NCBI RefSeq assembly: GCF_006540305.1
Contig: NZ_BJOR01000001.1
Span: forward strand, 4,650,001 to 4,714,000
Length of the DNA: 64,000 nucleotides
Source of the DNA: Streptomyces sp. 6-11-2
GTDB lineage: Bacteria > Actinomycetota > Actinomycetes > Streptomycetales > Streptomycetaceae
Reading direction: 5' to 3'
The notes beneath the pieces are model-generated. The model saw nothing but the letters and a program-made list of their open reading frames with translations, had not been told where the DNA came from and did not search any database. The translations under genes were made by a program, and so were the position numbers. Below, in pieces: positions 27,567 through 36,019 of the stretch; position 1 is the first letter of the stretch, and each line of letters opens with the position of its first letter.

Positions 27567-28904
27567 CTACTTTGCCTGCGCGATGTCCGTGTCGATCTGC
27601 TGGGCCGCCTTGCGCAGGCCGGCCTTGAGATCCTTCGCCCGGCCGCTCTCGTAGTCGTAGCCGAACTGCTGGATCGTCACCAGGTACTGGCCGCCGTTGA
27701 CGGAGGCGGGCGTCGTGGTCGACTGCGGGTCGGCGGCGATGTCCAGGAAGGTCTTGAAGCGCGGGTCGTGCTTCAGCTTCGGGGACTTCAGCGCGGCCAG
27801 TGTGGAGGGCACGTTGTGGATGTCGTTGGCGAAGCCGACCACCGCGTCGGTGTCCGTGGTCATGTACTTCACCAGTTCCCAGGCCGCGTTCTGCTTCTTG
27901 CTGGTGGCGGCGATGCCGGCGATGGTGCCGGTGATGTAGCCCTTGCCGTACTGGTCGGCCTGGTCGTCAGGGACGGGCAGCGGGGCGACGCCTATCTCGA
28001 ACTTCGGCTTGGCCTCCTCGGCCATGCCCAGCCGCCACTCGCCGTCGAGCTGCATGGCCACCTGGCCGGTGTGGAAGGGGTGCTTGGGGCCCCACTCGTC
28101 GCCGAGGGTGGCGCGGTACTTCTCCAGCTTCCGGTAGCCGCCGAGTTCGTCCACGAGCCGCTTCTGAAGGGTGAAGCCCTTCTCGAACGCGGGGTCCTTC
28201 GCCAGGTTCGACGTGCCGCTGGAGTCGAAGTACGTCGGGGAGAACTGCGCGAAGTAGTGCTCGGTCGTCGATTCCCAGCCGTGGTAGTTCGGCATGAAGC
28301 CGAGCTGCCGGTAGCCGTCGCCCTGGGGGATCGTCAGCTTCTTGGCGTCGGCCTCGAACTCGGACCAGGTCCTCGGGGGGTTCTCGATGCCCGCGGCGGC
28401 GAAGGCGTCCTTGTTGTAGTAGAGGCCGTAGGCGTCGCCCAGCAGCGGCACCGTGCAGCGCTTGCCGTCGAACTGTGTGTACTCGTTCATCGCCTTCGGG
28501 AAGGTCTTCTCCGGGTCTGTGCCCGTCTTCTGGAAGAACGGGGTGAGATCGACCAGCGCGCCCGAGGAGCAGAACTTGCCGACGTTGTTGGTGGTGAAGG
28601 AGGAGATCACGTCGGGCGCCTTGTCGCCGCCGGTGCGCAGCGCCTGGTTGATCTTGTCGTCGGTCATGTTGCCGACGACGTCGACACGGATGTTGGGGTG
28701 CGCCTTCCGGAAGCCGTCGATCAGCGACGTGACGGCTTTCACCTCGCTCGGATCGCTCCAGGCGTGCCAGAAGTTGATGGTGGTGTCCTTCGACGCGTCG
28801 TCGTTCGCGCCGGCGTCGGGCTGACCGGTACAGGCGGTGGCGAGCAGCGCCATGGCGGCGGAGGCAGCGAGGGCGAGGGCCGCTTTCCTGGACACTTCGG
28901 GCAT
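27567..28904 (-). CDS. csnE: sugar-binding lipoprotein of the csn importer
   Basis: 445 residues. The N-terminus is a lipoprotein signal peptide with lipobox LLATAC (lipidated Cys25). The rest is a CUT1 extracellular solute-binding protein: TTINFWHAWSD at the start of the mature fold, a GGDKAPDVISSF strand and a Trp-containing WESTTEHYF ligand-side segment. It is expected to capture chitosan-derived glucosamine oligosaccharides outside the membrane and deliver them to the two permeases. ATG 28904 is preceded by AGGGAGAT. It follows the regulator gene by 70 bases. Confidence 0.9.
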   Translation of the reverse strand: MPEVSRKAALALAASAAMALLATACTGQPDAGANDDASKDTTINFWHAWSDPSEVKAVTSLIDGFRKAHPNIRVDVVGNMTDDKINQALRTGGDKAPDVISSFTTNNVGKFCSSGALVDLTPFFQKTGTDPEKTFPKAMNEYTQFDGKRCTVPLLGDAYGLYYNKDAFAAAGIENPPRTWSEFEADAKKLTIPQGDGYRQLGFMPNYHGWESTTEHYFAQFSPTYFDSSGTSNLAKDPAFEKGFTLQKRLVDELGGYRKLEKYRATLGDEWGPKHPFHTGQVAMQLDGEWRLGMAEEAKPKFEIGVAPLPVPDDQADQYGKGYITGTIAGIAATSKKQNAAWELVKYMTTDTDAVVGFANDIHNVPSTLAALKSPKLKHDPRFKTFLDIAADPQSTTTPASVNGGQYLVTIQQFGYDYESGRAKDLKAGLRKAAQQIDTDIAQAK

Positions 28905-28974
28905 GGCTGGATCTCCCTGGGACGGGCGGGCGGTGAGGGAAGGGGCGGGGCGGGTACGGCAGCCGGTACGTCGG

Positions 28975-30186
28975 TCAGCGCGAGGTGTCGAAGACCTCGT
29001 CGCGGGTTTTCGCGAGCGCGCTCTCCAACGCGCCGCGCAGCACGGGGTGTTCACGGACGTCGCCGACCACCAGGCGGGGCCGGGAGGCGGCCAGTTCCTC
29101 CAGTTCGGCCTGGACCAGGGCACGCAGCACCTCGCCGCCGGCGGTGAGCGAGGCGCCGCTGAGGACGACGAGTTCGGGGTCGAGGACGGAGACGAGGGAG
29201 GCGAGACCGGTCGCGAGCCGGGTCGCGTACGTCGTCAGGAGCATGCGGTGGGGGCCGGTGGCGTGGTCGGCGGCGCGGGCGACGAGTTCGGCGGCGGCCT
29301 CGGCGGAGGATCCCGTGGGCAGGTCCTCGATGCCCAGCTCGCGGGCCATCTTCGGCAGCGCCTGCGAGCCGGCCAGTTCCTGGTAGCCGCCGCTGTTGGC
29401 CCTGGTGACCTGGCGGACCAGCGGGGTGCCCGGCACCGGCAGGAAGCCGACCTCGCCGGCACCGCCGGTCCAGCCGCGGTGCAGCCGGCCGCCGAGCACC
29501 AGGGCGGCGCCCAGGCCCTCCTGGTTCCACAGCAGCACGAAGTCCTGGTGGCCGCGGGCCGCGCCGAGCCGCTGCTCGGCCATGGCCACGAGGTTGACGT
29601 CGTTCTCGTACTCCACCGCCATCGGCAGGGCGGCGGCGAGTTCGTCGAGCAGGGTGGGGGAGTGCCAGCCGGGCAGATGGGAGGCGTAACGCAGGCGGCC
29701 GGTGTTGGGGTCGAAGGCGCCGGGGGTGCCGATGACCAGCCGGTGCACGTCGCCGCGGGCCAGCCCCGCCGCCTTCACCGCGCCGTCGAGGGCGTCGGTG
29801 ACCTGTCGTACGACGGGCTGGGACGGGCGCCGGCCGGGGGTCGGCAGCTCGTACTCGCCGACGGTGCGGCCGGTGATGTCGGCGACGGCGGCGCGGATGC
29901 GGAGGGGAGTGACGTCCAGCCCGGCGGCGTGGGCGGCGGCCGGGTTGACCGCGTACAGCTGGGCGTTGGGGCCCGGGCGTCCCTCGCTGGTCCCCGTGGC
30001 GAGAACCAGCCCGGCGGCCTCCAGGCGGGCCAGGAGCTGGGAGACGGTCGGCTTGGACAGGCCGGTCAGCTTGCCGATCCTGGTGCGCGACAGCGGCCCG
30101 TGCTCCAGCAGGAGGTCCAGGGCGGCGCGGTCGTTCATGGCGCGCAGGACCCGCGGGGTGCCCGGCGTGCCGGTGGCTCCTGACAT
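28975..30186 (-). CDS. csnR: ROK-family transcriptional repressor (CsnR-like)
   Basis: 403 residues. An N-terminal winged helix-turn-helix (about 20-75: GPLSRTRIGKLTGLSKPTV then QLLARLEAAGLV) is followed by a ROK sugar-kinase-like domain with EYENDVNLVAMAEQR. The DNA-binding domain marks it as a regulator, not a kinase. In S. coelicolor and S. lividans the orthologous position holds CsnR, which represses the csn operon and the chitosanase gene csnA. ATG 30186 is used; ATG 30213 and GTG 30216, nearer the operator, are in frame. The palindrome at 30220-30234 lies directly upstream and supports autoregulation of csnR-E-F-G-H-K. Confidence 0.88.
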   Translation of the reverse strand: MSGATGTPGTPRVLRAMNDRAALDLLLEHGPLSRTRIGKLTGLSKPTVSQLLARLEAAGLVLATGTSEGRPGPNAQLYAVNPAAAHAAGLDVTPLRIRAAVADITGRTVGEYELPTPGRRPSQPVVRQVTDALDGAVKAAGLARGDVHRLVIGTPGAFDPNTGRLRYASHLPGWHSPTLLDELAAALPMAVEYENDVNLVAMAEQRLGAARGHQDFVLLWNQEGLGAALVLGGRLHRGWTGGAGEVGFLPVPGTPLVRQVTRANSGGYQELAGSQALPKMARELGIEDLPTGSSAEAAAELVARAADHATGPHRMLLTTYATRLATGLASLVSVLDPELVVLSGASLTAGGEVLRALVQAELEELAASRPRLVVGDVREHPVLRGALESALAKTRDEVFDTSR

Positions 30187-30219
30187 AGTCGGCACCTGCC
30201 TCCCCCTGGACATCACTGT

Positions 30220-30234
30220 TAGGAAAGTTTCCTA
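30220..30234. promoter_or_regulatory. CsnR-type operator palindrome
   Basis: TAGGAAAGTTTCCTA is a perfect palindrome around one central base, 34 bases upstream of the chosen csnR start. It is AT-richer than its surroundings. From memory it closely resembles the operator reported for CsnR at the chitosanase gene. I found no second copy in the window. Confidence 0.75.
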
Positions 30235-30352
30235 TTCGGGTGGGAGGAAGGTATGCCCGGGGCGAAGCGAACGTCAAGAGAAAAGCGGCCCCGGCAGCGG
30301 AGCAGTTGCCCGCGGGGCGGCGAGGGGTGTGTGCGGCGGGAGCCCGGTCCGG

Positions 30353-30943
30353 TCAGTCCTTGACGAACGGCGCCGTGTCCAGCGTGGGGTACGGCGCCGG
30401 GAGGGGGAGCGGATCGCCGAGGTCGACCTTGGCCTCGCCGTCGTAGTACGCCTTGGTGGGGTCCTCGTCGGGGAGCACGGGGGTGGTGTAGCAGTGGGCG
30501 GCCCGGGTCTCGCGGTTGACCAGGACGTAGACGGAGACGCCCGCGGCGGCGTAGGTGCGGAGCTTGGGGCCGGTGTCCGTCCAGTGGTTGCTCGACGTCA
30601 CCTCGCCGACGAGGGCGATCATGTCGACGGGGTACCAGCCCTTGTGGGTCTTGCGGTAGGACTCGTCGAGTTCGGAGGCCTTGCGTCGCCGGACGTAGAA
30701 GTCCGGAATGAGCAGGGCCATGGTGCCGCCGTCCTTGTTGGCGGCGCGATAACCGTTGCCCATGCCCGCCAGTTCGAACCCGGCGTTGAAGAACTGGACC
30801 GCGAGCTTGAAGGCGCCGTCGTTGTGATGGTCGTTCGGCTGTGGAGGCACGATGACCGTCCCCTCGATGTACTCCGGCCGAATCGGCATCGGCGACGCCT
30901 TTTCGATCGCGTTCAACAGGTCGATGGGGTCCACCTGCGTCAT
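30353..30943 (-). CDS. Uma2-family (DUF820) restriction-endonuclease-fold protein
   Basis: About 196 residues. The fold has a conserved Glu in EYIEGTVIV (about residue 27), an Asp in LLIPDFYV (about 80) and ALVGEVTSSN with Glu near 110, the PD-(D/E)xK-like layout of Uma2 proteins, which are abundant and poorly understood in Streptomyces and cyanobacteria. Start choice is unsettled: ATG 30943 shares TGATG with the stop of an 11-codon leader frame that has a strong AAGGAG site, while in-frame ATG 30955 has no ribosome site of its own. It stands alone between the csn operon and the MscS gene. Confidence 0.8.
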   Translation of the reverse strand: MTQVDPIDLLNAIEKASPMPIRPEYIEGTVIVPPQPNDHHNDGAFKLAVQFFNAGFELAGMGNGYRAANKDGGTMALLIPDFYVRRRKASELDESYRKTHKGWYPVDMIALVGEVTSSNHWTDTGPKLRTYAAAGVSVYVLVNRETRAAHCYTTPVLPDEDPTKAYYDGEAKVDLGDPLPLPAPYPTLDTAPFVKD

Positions 30944-30978
30944 CACCGGCTCCATGATCGGTTCGGCGCTCCGCTCAT
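30943..30978 (-). CDS. possible 11-codon leader peptide upstream of the Uma2 gene
   Basis: ATG 30978 is preceded by AAGGAGACC at good spacing. The frame reads MSGAPNRSWSR and stops with TGA at 30945-30943, sharing its last base with the Uma2 ATG at 30943. The arrangement would couple Uma2 translation to the leader. It could also be chance; no family exists to compare. Confidence 0.35.
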   Translation of the reverse strand: MSGAPNRSWSR

Positions 30979-31132
30979 CGCTGGTCTCCTTGTCGCGCTG
31001 GTGTCAGGCTACGCCCGCGCCGGGTGCCCCGGCAGAACGATGGAGCGCGCGGGGCGCGTCGTGCGGCGGAATCCGCACCCCTTCACTCGAACGAGTGTGC
31101 TGAAGCGTTCCGTCCCCCCTTTCGTGCACGCG

Positions 31133-31168
31133 AGAGGCGGCGCCCGGGGCTTTCCGGGCGCCGCCTCT
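31133..31168 (-). terminator. terminator downstream of the MscS gene
   Basis: AGAGGCGGCGCCCGG (31133-31147) and CCGGGCGCCGCCTCT (31154-31168) form a 15-bp stem with a six-base loop. It begins 24 bases beyond the MscS stop. A perfect CACTCG-AA-CGAGTG palindrome lies nearby at 31084-31097. Confidence 0.8.
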
Positions 31169-31191
31169 TTCGCCGTGAGGGTGCGGTGGTT

Positions 31192-32307
31192 CTACTTCGA
31201 CAGCGACGGCGGCGGGATCGGCGAGGCCGCCAGGGACTGCGGGGAGGTGGTGCTGGCGAACGCCGAGGGGGCCGACATGCCCGCCGTCGGGTCGGCTGCC
31301 GGGGCCTCTTCCGCCGGGGCCGTCGCGTCGCCCACGATCCTGATGCCGGCCACGTCGAAGGCGCGCTTGACACGCCAGCGCAGCTCCCGCTCGACGGTCA
31401 CCGACTTGCCCGGCATGGTCTTGGCGGTGACGCGGACGACCATGGAGTCGATCAGCACGCTGTCCAGGCCGAGCACCTCGATCGGGCTCCACAGGAGCTC
31501 GTTCCATGGCTCCTCCTTGCTCATCCGCTCGGCGACCTCGTCGAGGGTGGCCTTCACCTTGTCCAGGTCCTCGTCCGTCCTGACGGTGACGTCGACACCG
31601 GCCGTGGCCCAGCCCTGGGAGAGGTTGCCGATGCGCTTGATCTCGCCGTTGCGGACGTACCAGATCTCGCCGTTCGCCCCGCGCAGCTTGGTCACGCGCA
31701 GTCCGACCTCGATCACCTCGCCGGCGGCGACGCCCGCGTCGATCGAGTCGCCGACGCCGTACTGGTCCTCCAGGATCATGAAGACGCCGGAGAGGAAGTC
31801 GGTGACCAGGTTGCGGGCGCCGAAACCGATCGCCACACCGGCCACACCGGCCGAGGCCAGCAGGGGGGCCAGGTTGATCTCGAAGGTGGACAGCACCATC
31901 AGCGCCGCCGTGCCCATGATCAGGAAGCTCGTCACCGAGCGCAGCACCGAGCCGATCGCCTGCGAGCGCTGCCGGCGGCGCTCGGCGTTGACCAGCAGCC
32001 CGCCCAGCGCGGTGCCGTCCACCGCCTGGGCGGTACGGGCCATGCGGTCTATGACCTTGGTGATCGCCCGCCGGACCACCCCTCTCAGCACCGCCGCGAT
32101 CACCAGGATCAGCAGGATCTTCAGGCCGATGGCGAGCCACGTGGACCAGTTCTGCTCGACCCAGCTGGCGGCGTTCGTCGCGGTCTCGTGGGCGTCCTGG
32201 AACGTCGGGACCGTCAGAGCCGGCGACTCGGAGGGCGACGGCGACGGCGACGGACCGGCAGCCGGCAGGGCGGCGGGCAAGGACACGGCAGGTACCTCCA
32301 GGTGCAT
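31192..32307 (-). CDS. MscS-family mechanosensitive channel
   Basis: 371 residues. After an N-terminal Pro/Ser-rich segment (about 18-40) come three hydrophobic helices: about 58-78, about 120-145 and the pore-lining TM3 around LLASAGVAGVAIGFGARNLV, which has the Gly/Ala pattern typical of MscS. The beta domain follows (FMILEDQYGVGD, then VIEVGLRVTKLRG), then an alpha/beta domain and a disordered C-terminal tail. It would relieve osmotic downshock. ATG 32307 has GGAGGG at close spacing. It is divergent from the HNH gene. Confidence 0.9.
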   Translation of the reverse strand: MHLEVPAVSLPAALPAAGPSPSPSPSESPALTVPTFQDAHETATNAASWVEQNWSTWLAIGLKILLILVIAAVLRGVVRRAITKVIDRMARTAQAVDGTALGGLLVNAERRRQRSQAIGSVLRSVTSFLIMGTAALMVLSTFEINLAPLLASAGVAGVAIGFGARNLVTDFLSGVFMILEDQYGVGDSIDAGVAAGEVIEVGLRVTKLRGANGEIWYVRNGEIKRIGNLSQGWATAGVDVTVRTDEDLDKVKATLDEVAERMSKEEPWNELLWSPIEVLGLDSVLIDSMVVRVTAKTMPGKSVTVERELRWRVKRAFDVAGIRIVGDATAPAEEAPAADPTAGMSAPSAFASTTSPQSLAASPIPPPSLSK

Positions 32308-32619
32308 CTGCCCTCCGGCACGGGGTCAATATCGACTGGGTCACGAAGAGATCACCGGACGGGCAGAACCACCACACTAACGGGGCAGGGTGTGTGGGTT
32401 CCCGTGAAGTTCGGGGAAGGGCGCATGGGGACACGGTGACCACCGGCCTCTGAACAGGCTGTGTGAAGGGGCCGTGGCCCGGGGGATGAATGAGATGTGG
32501 TCGAAAACACTCCCAGCCCGTTACCGGGACATGGTGGCGCGTTCACCAGGCATGAGGGGAAACTGACTGCAGGCAGCCCCGGCGCGAGCCACGCGCCGCC
32601 GGCGTACAAGGAGGCATCC
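32308..32619. other. 312-base divergent promoter region (MscS / HNH)
   Basis: It must hold promoters for both flanking genes. I saw no inverted repeat of note and no clear -35/-10 pair. A weak open frame continues upstream from the HNH gene to 32497 but has no ribosome site, and the strong site is at 32608-32614. Confidence 0.5.
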
Positions 32620-33156
32620 GTGCCGCATGTCCTGGTCCTCAACGCGTCGTACGAGCCGCTCGGCGTCGTACCGCTCCGCCGCGCGCTCGTCCTCGTCCTC
32701 GAGAACAAGGCAGTCTGCCTCGAGGAGTCCGGCGCCTATCTGCACAGCGCAACCGTTACCGTCCCCGCACCCAGCGTGGTCCGGCTCAAGCGTTTCGTGC
32801 GGGTTCCCTACCGGGGGCCCGTTCCTCTGACCCGCAGGGCGCTGTTCGCGCGCGACGGGGGCCGGTGCATGTACTGCGGTGGCATCGCCACCAGCGTCGA
32901 CCACGTCATCCCGCGCTCGCGCGGGGGCAAACACGTCTGGGACAACGTGGTGGCCTCCTGCCGCCGCTGCAACCATGTCAAGGCCGACCGCCACCTGGTC
33001 GAGCTCGGCTGGCGCCTGCGCCACAAGCCGGCCCCGCCCACAGGCCTGGCCTGGCGCATCATCGGCACCGGGCATAGGGACCCGCGCTGGCTGCCCTACC
33101 TGCAGCCGTACGGCGCGGACGACGCCCTGGCCCGGATCGACGGCATCTCCGCCTGA
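32620..33156 (+). CDS. HNH endonuclease family protein
   Basis: 178 residues. A conserved N-terminal region (VLVLNASYEPLGVVPLRRAL) is typical of this actinobacterial family. The HNH core runs from about 85 to 135 with zinc-binding Cys pairs CMYCG and CRRCNH flanking DHVIPRSRGG, where the catalytic His sits. The nuclease fold is certain; the cellular role is not, since members are chromosomal and lack a modification partner here. GTG 32620 is fixed by a near-perfect AAGGAGG at 32608-32614. A strong terminator follows the gene. Confidence 0.9.
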   Translation: MPHVLVLNASYEPLGVVPLRRALVLVLENKAVCLEESGAYLHSATVTVPAPSVVRLKRFVRVPYRGPVPLTRRALFARDGGRCMYCGGIATSVDHVIPRSRGGKHVWDNVVASCRRCNHVKADRHLVELGWRLRHKPAPPTGLAWRIIGTGHRDPRWLPYLQPYGADDALARIDGISA

Positions 33157-33188
33157 CGATTCCGGGCCTTCGCATTGCCGACGGGTGC

Positions 33189-33231
33189 GACGCCCGGCCC
33201 GCGTCCTGTTCGGGTACGCGGGCCGGGCGTC
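33189..33231. terminator. strong hairpin terminator after the HNH gene
   Basis: A 16-bp perfect stem, left arm 33189-33204 and right arm 33216-33231, closes an 11-base loop 32 bases after the HNH stop. The converging membrane-protein gene ends at 33339, so the hairpin can serve both directions. Confidence 0.85.
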
Positions 33232-33338
33232 ACACCCGGCCCCAGCCGAACCAGCTCGCGCGGGAGGAGCAGGACGTCACCGGTCCGTCCGATGGTGAAA
33301 ATCGGCCCCTCGCCCGATGTGCCCCGGGTCTGGTGGAC

Positions 33339-33965
33339 TCACCTTCTGCGGTCGGCCGAGAAAAGAACAAGGAGCATCCCCAGCGTCAACAGCCCCACCG
33401 CCACCGCCCACGATGTTCCATTCCCGGTGCCGGCACGCGGCCATTCCCACCACTGTGCATGAGCGCCCTCAAGGTCCGGGGTTCCCAAGAGGAAGGCCGG
33501 GATGGTCTGGCCGAGGGGCAGAAGCCAGGAGAGCCTGAAGCCCAGCAATGCGGCGGAGATGCCCGCCAGGCCCGTAAAGCCCAAGGTATTCCTGAAAGCC
33601 AAGGGCAGTGCGTCCGGTTCGCCGGAGAGGAGCAGGGCGACGCAGGACAGGAAAACCGCGGTCCCCAGTGCCGCAGCCAGGTGCCAAGCGAGCACATGGC
33701 TGCGGGGGCGGGCCGACGCCCCGGAGAAGTCAGCCATTCCGTCGATGGCCGAGATGAGCACGCCGATGCCCAGGAGTAACGGCATGAACGCGGCGCCGGA
33801 TGCCGGAATGGGCTTACCACCGCTCACGTTCGGGAAGAGGACAGCATGTCCTCCCCACCAGGTGAGTGCCACGGTACAGACCACCATGAACGCCAAGGAC
33901 CGCGCGCTGTGATGCGACCGCAGGTGGGAGCGCAGCGGTGAGAATGCGCGATCGCCGGTCAGCAT
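33339..33965 (-). CDS. membrane protein, third gene of an ABC cassette
   Basis: 208 residues with six predicted helices and a basic N-terminus, so an integral membrane protein without a recognisable family motif. Helices lie at about 22-45, 58-75, 90-112, 122-145 and 185-203, with a shorter one near 148-160. Its ATG (33965) overlaps the stop of the 410-residue membrane protein by seven bases, so the two are coupled and probably act together with the ATPase two genes upstream. It may be a second ABC-2-type permease subunit. Codon bias is slightly weaker than in the flanking core genes. Confidence 0.75.
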   Translation of the reverse strand: MLTGDRAFSPLRSHLRSHHSARSLAFMVVCTVALTWWGGHAVLFPNVSGGKPIPASGAAFMPLLLGIGVLISAIDGMADFSGASARPRSHVLAWHLAAALGTAVFLSCVALLLSGEPDALPLAFRNTLGFTGLAGISAALLGFRLSWLLPLGQTIPAFLLGTPDLEGAHAQWWEWPRAGTGNGTSWAVAVGLLTLGMLLVLFSADRRR

Positions 33966-35191
33966 GACGCCCGCATCTCACGTGCCCACCGCTTCGCCTG
34001 GGTCACTTGATCGGCGTTGGGCAGGGTGAGGGCCCGGCGAACCTCCGACTGCCATCCCGTGTCTCCCGAGTACACGTAGTCGGGCAGCTTGCTGGAGCCC
34101 GTGACACGTGCCTCCATCCACGCCTCCAGCCGGAGTCCCGCGTACATCCTTCGTTCGGCCTTTTCCTCAGGCTCCTCTTCGCACCAGGTTTTGTGCGGGG
34201 ACGTCAGTTCCAGAAGCATGGTGTGCAGAAGGTCCCTTTGACCGTGGTCGAGCGTGAAGCCACCCAAGCCGTTTCGCTCCAGGCCTTGCTCCGTATAGCG
34301 TTCCGGGGCGGGCAGAACGCCCTGAGCAGCCGCGATGACCTTCTGTGCAGCGTCGACGGCTCCGTCAAGTCGTTTCGCGTGCTCGGGCCACACGCACACG
34401 GTGCTTCCGCCGCCCGGGGCGCAGACCGGCGTTTCGGGCCGGCGGTTCTCCAGGAGGGAGCTGTCGTTGCCCGGCATGGCGGCCATGCAGACCAGCGTGG
34501 CAACGGAGAAGAAGCCGCCGGCGGTTGCCGCGCCCTTCAGGCGCGTGTCCCTGCTCATCAGCGCGTTGACGGTGCACATGGCCGCGACGGCGAACACGGT
34601 GACCACGAGTCGCCATGCCATGTGCGTGGCCGACAGGCGCACGTCGATGGCGTGGTAGAAGACCACATCGGTGAGTGGAGAGGACTGCGATCCGAAGACC
34701 AGGCTGAAGAGGAGAAACCCTCCGACTGCGGCAATCGCACCGGTGAAGCGGCTGGGCAGCACGCGGCCGATGAAGTGTCCGAGCGCCAGGGCGAACACCA
34801 CTCCGGAGACCCCGAAAAGAACGTACTCGGGCCACGGCCCGCCTGGCGCCCCTGCCGTGGCGGCCCAGGCGGACACGGTACAGAGGAGATAGACCGCGCC
34901 GAGCCATACGGTGTCGGCGGCCAGCCGGCTCAGTTCCACCTGATAGGGAGGGCGCGCGGCAAGAATCGTTTCCGAGCCGCTGCGGCGGAACTGGGAGGAC
35001 CTGTGGGCCGCGATGCCGACCGCGGCCACCATCAGGGGAATGGCGGCGCGGGTCGCCGCGGCGGAGGTCTCCGGCCAGGAGCCCCTCCACTCGCCTCCCA
35101 CGAGGAAGACCATGGCGGCGGAGGCGATGAGCAGAGGAAGTACCGTCCAGCGGACGGGAGTCCGACGAAGTTCGACCAGGAATCCGCTCAT
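33959..35191 (-). CDS. ABC-2-like membrane protein with a large C-terminal domain
   Basis: 410 residues. The first 250 contain six or seven predicted helices. The last 160 are hydrophilic and include a two-cysteine segment PVCAPGGGSTVCVWPEH and a helical tail, similar in layout to the DUF7224-type domain of Streptomyces ABC cassettes (recalled, not searched). If the topology is as expected, this domain lies outside. It overlaps the ATPase stop by four bases (ATGA) and the next membrane gene by seven. Together they form a three-gene transporter of unknown substrate. Confidence 0.75.
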   Translation of the reverse strand: MSGFLVELRRTPVRWTVLPLLIASAAMVFLVGGEWRGSWPETSAAATRAAIPLMVAAVGIAAHRSSQFRRSGSETILAARPPYQVELSRLAADTVWLGAVYLLCTVSAWAATAGAPGGPWPEYVLFGVSGVVFALALGHFIGRVLPSRFTGAIAAVGGFLLFSLVFGSQSSPLTDVVFYHAIDVRLSATHMAWRLVVTVFAVAAMCTVNALMSRDTRLKGAATAGGFFSVATLVCMAAMPGNDSSLLENRRPETPVCAPGGGSTVCVWPEHAKRLDGAVDAAQKVIAAAQGVLPAPERYTEQGLERNGLGGFTLDHGQRDLLHTMLLELTSPHKTWCEEEPEEKAERRMYAGLRLEAWMEARVTGSSKLPDYVYSGDTGWQSEVRRALTLPNADQVTQAKRWAREMRASC

Positions 35192-35952
35192 GACGCATCA
35201 GTCACGTGTGAAGCCGACCTGCTCAAGGCCGAGGCATAACCCTGTTCCAGGGGTGTGTCCCCAGGAGAACCGGGAGTGGCCAACTTCTCCAGTTCGGTCG
35301 GTGTGCCGACGAACCGAAGGGTGCCCTCATGCAGAACACCTATGCGCGCACAGGTGTGAGCGACGTCTTCAACCAGGTGTGTGCTGAGCAGGACACAGCT
35401 GGCCTCTGCCAGATCCCGGATCAGTTCCCTGAACCTGACCCTCTGATGCGGATCGAGACCTGTGGTCGGCTCGTCAAGAATCACCAGTCCGGGGCGTCCT
35501 GCAATCGCCTGGGCGATCCCTGCGCGACGCAGCATGCCTCCGGACAGCCTCCGCAGCGGGGTGTTGGCCTGCTCGCCGAGCTCCACCCGCTCGATTGCTT
35601 CCGCGGCCACTACCGGAATGCGGCTCCGGGGAACCTCACGCAGCCAAGCACAGTGCCTCACGAAATCGACGACTGTGAAGTCTGCGGGGTAGGCAAAGCT
35701 CTGGGGAAGGAACCCGATCTCACGCCGCGCTGCTCGGAGCTCCTTCGCCGTGGTGATCTCTTTCCCGAACACCCGGACGCTCCCTGACGTGGGCCTGCTC
35801 ACCGTGGCCAGACTCCGCAGGAGCGTGCTCTTGCCCGCGCCGTTGGGTCCCAGAAGCCCGAAGGCTCCCGCGTCGAGTTCAAGGTCGAGTCCACGAACGA
35901 CCGGTTTACGCTTGTATCCCTGGTGGAGGGAATTTACTTCTAGCAGCGGCAT
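35188..35952 (-). CDS. ABC transporter ATPase (ABC-2/CcmA type)
   Basis: 254 residues. Walker A GPNGAGKS lies near residue 35, a LSGGMLRR signature near 135 and Walker B LVILDEPTTGLD near 155. The GGMLRR form of the signature and the short length match export-type ATPases of the CcmA/ABC-2 class. ATG 35952 has a modest AGGA site. It is first in a three-gene operon with two membrane proteins and is isolated from the secreted-protein gene upstream by a perfect hairpin. Drug, peptide or lipid export is possible; the sequence does not decide. Confidence 0.9.
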   Translation of the reverse strand: MPLLEVNSLHQGYKRKPVVRGLDLELDAGAFGLLGPNGAGKSTLLRSLATVSRPTSGSVRVFGKEITTAKELRAARREIGFLPQSFAYPADFTVVDFVRHCAWLREVPRSRIPVVAAEAIERVELGEQANTPLRRLSGGMLRRAGIAQAIAGRPGLVILDEPTTGLDPHQRVRFRELIRDLAEASCVLLSTHLVEDVAHTCARIGVLHEGTLRFVGTPTELEKLATPGSPGDTPLEQGYASALSRSASHVTDAS

Positions 35953-35970
35953 GTGTGATCCTATGGGACA

Positions 35971-36003
35971 GCGCTGGGGCGTACTTTCACTACGCCCCAG
36001 CGC
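35971..36003 (-). terminator. terminator after the small secreted-protein gene
   Basis: GCGCTGGGGCGTA (35971-35983) and TACGCCCCAGCGC (35991-36003) are a perfect 13-bp stem with a seven-base loop. It begins 16 bases past the stop of the 98-residue gene and shortly before the ABC ATPase start, so some read-through or attenuation of the ABC operon is conceivable. Confidence 0.85.
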
Positions 36004-36019
36004 GTTCGTTCACGCAGCG

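Noticed and set aside
31084..31097. Perfect CACTCG-AA-CGAGTG palindrome as an operator for the Uma2 gene
   Set aside because: It lies about 130 bases upstream of the leader frame with no visible promoter, and I could not tie it to a regulator; noted only beside the terminator entry.
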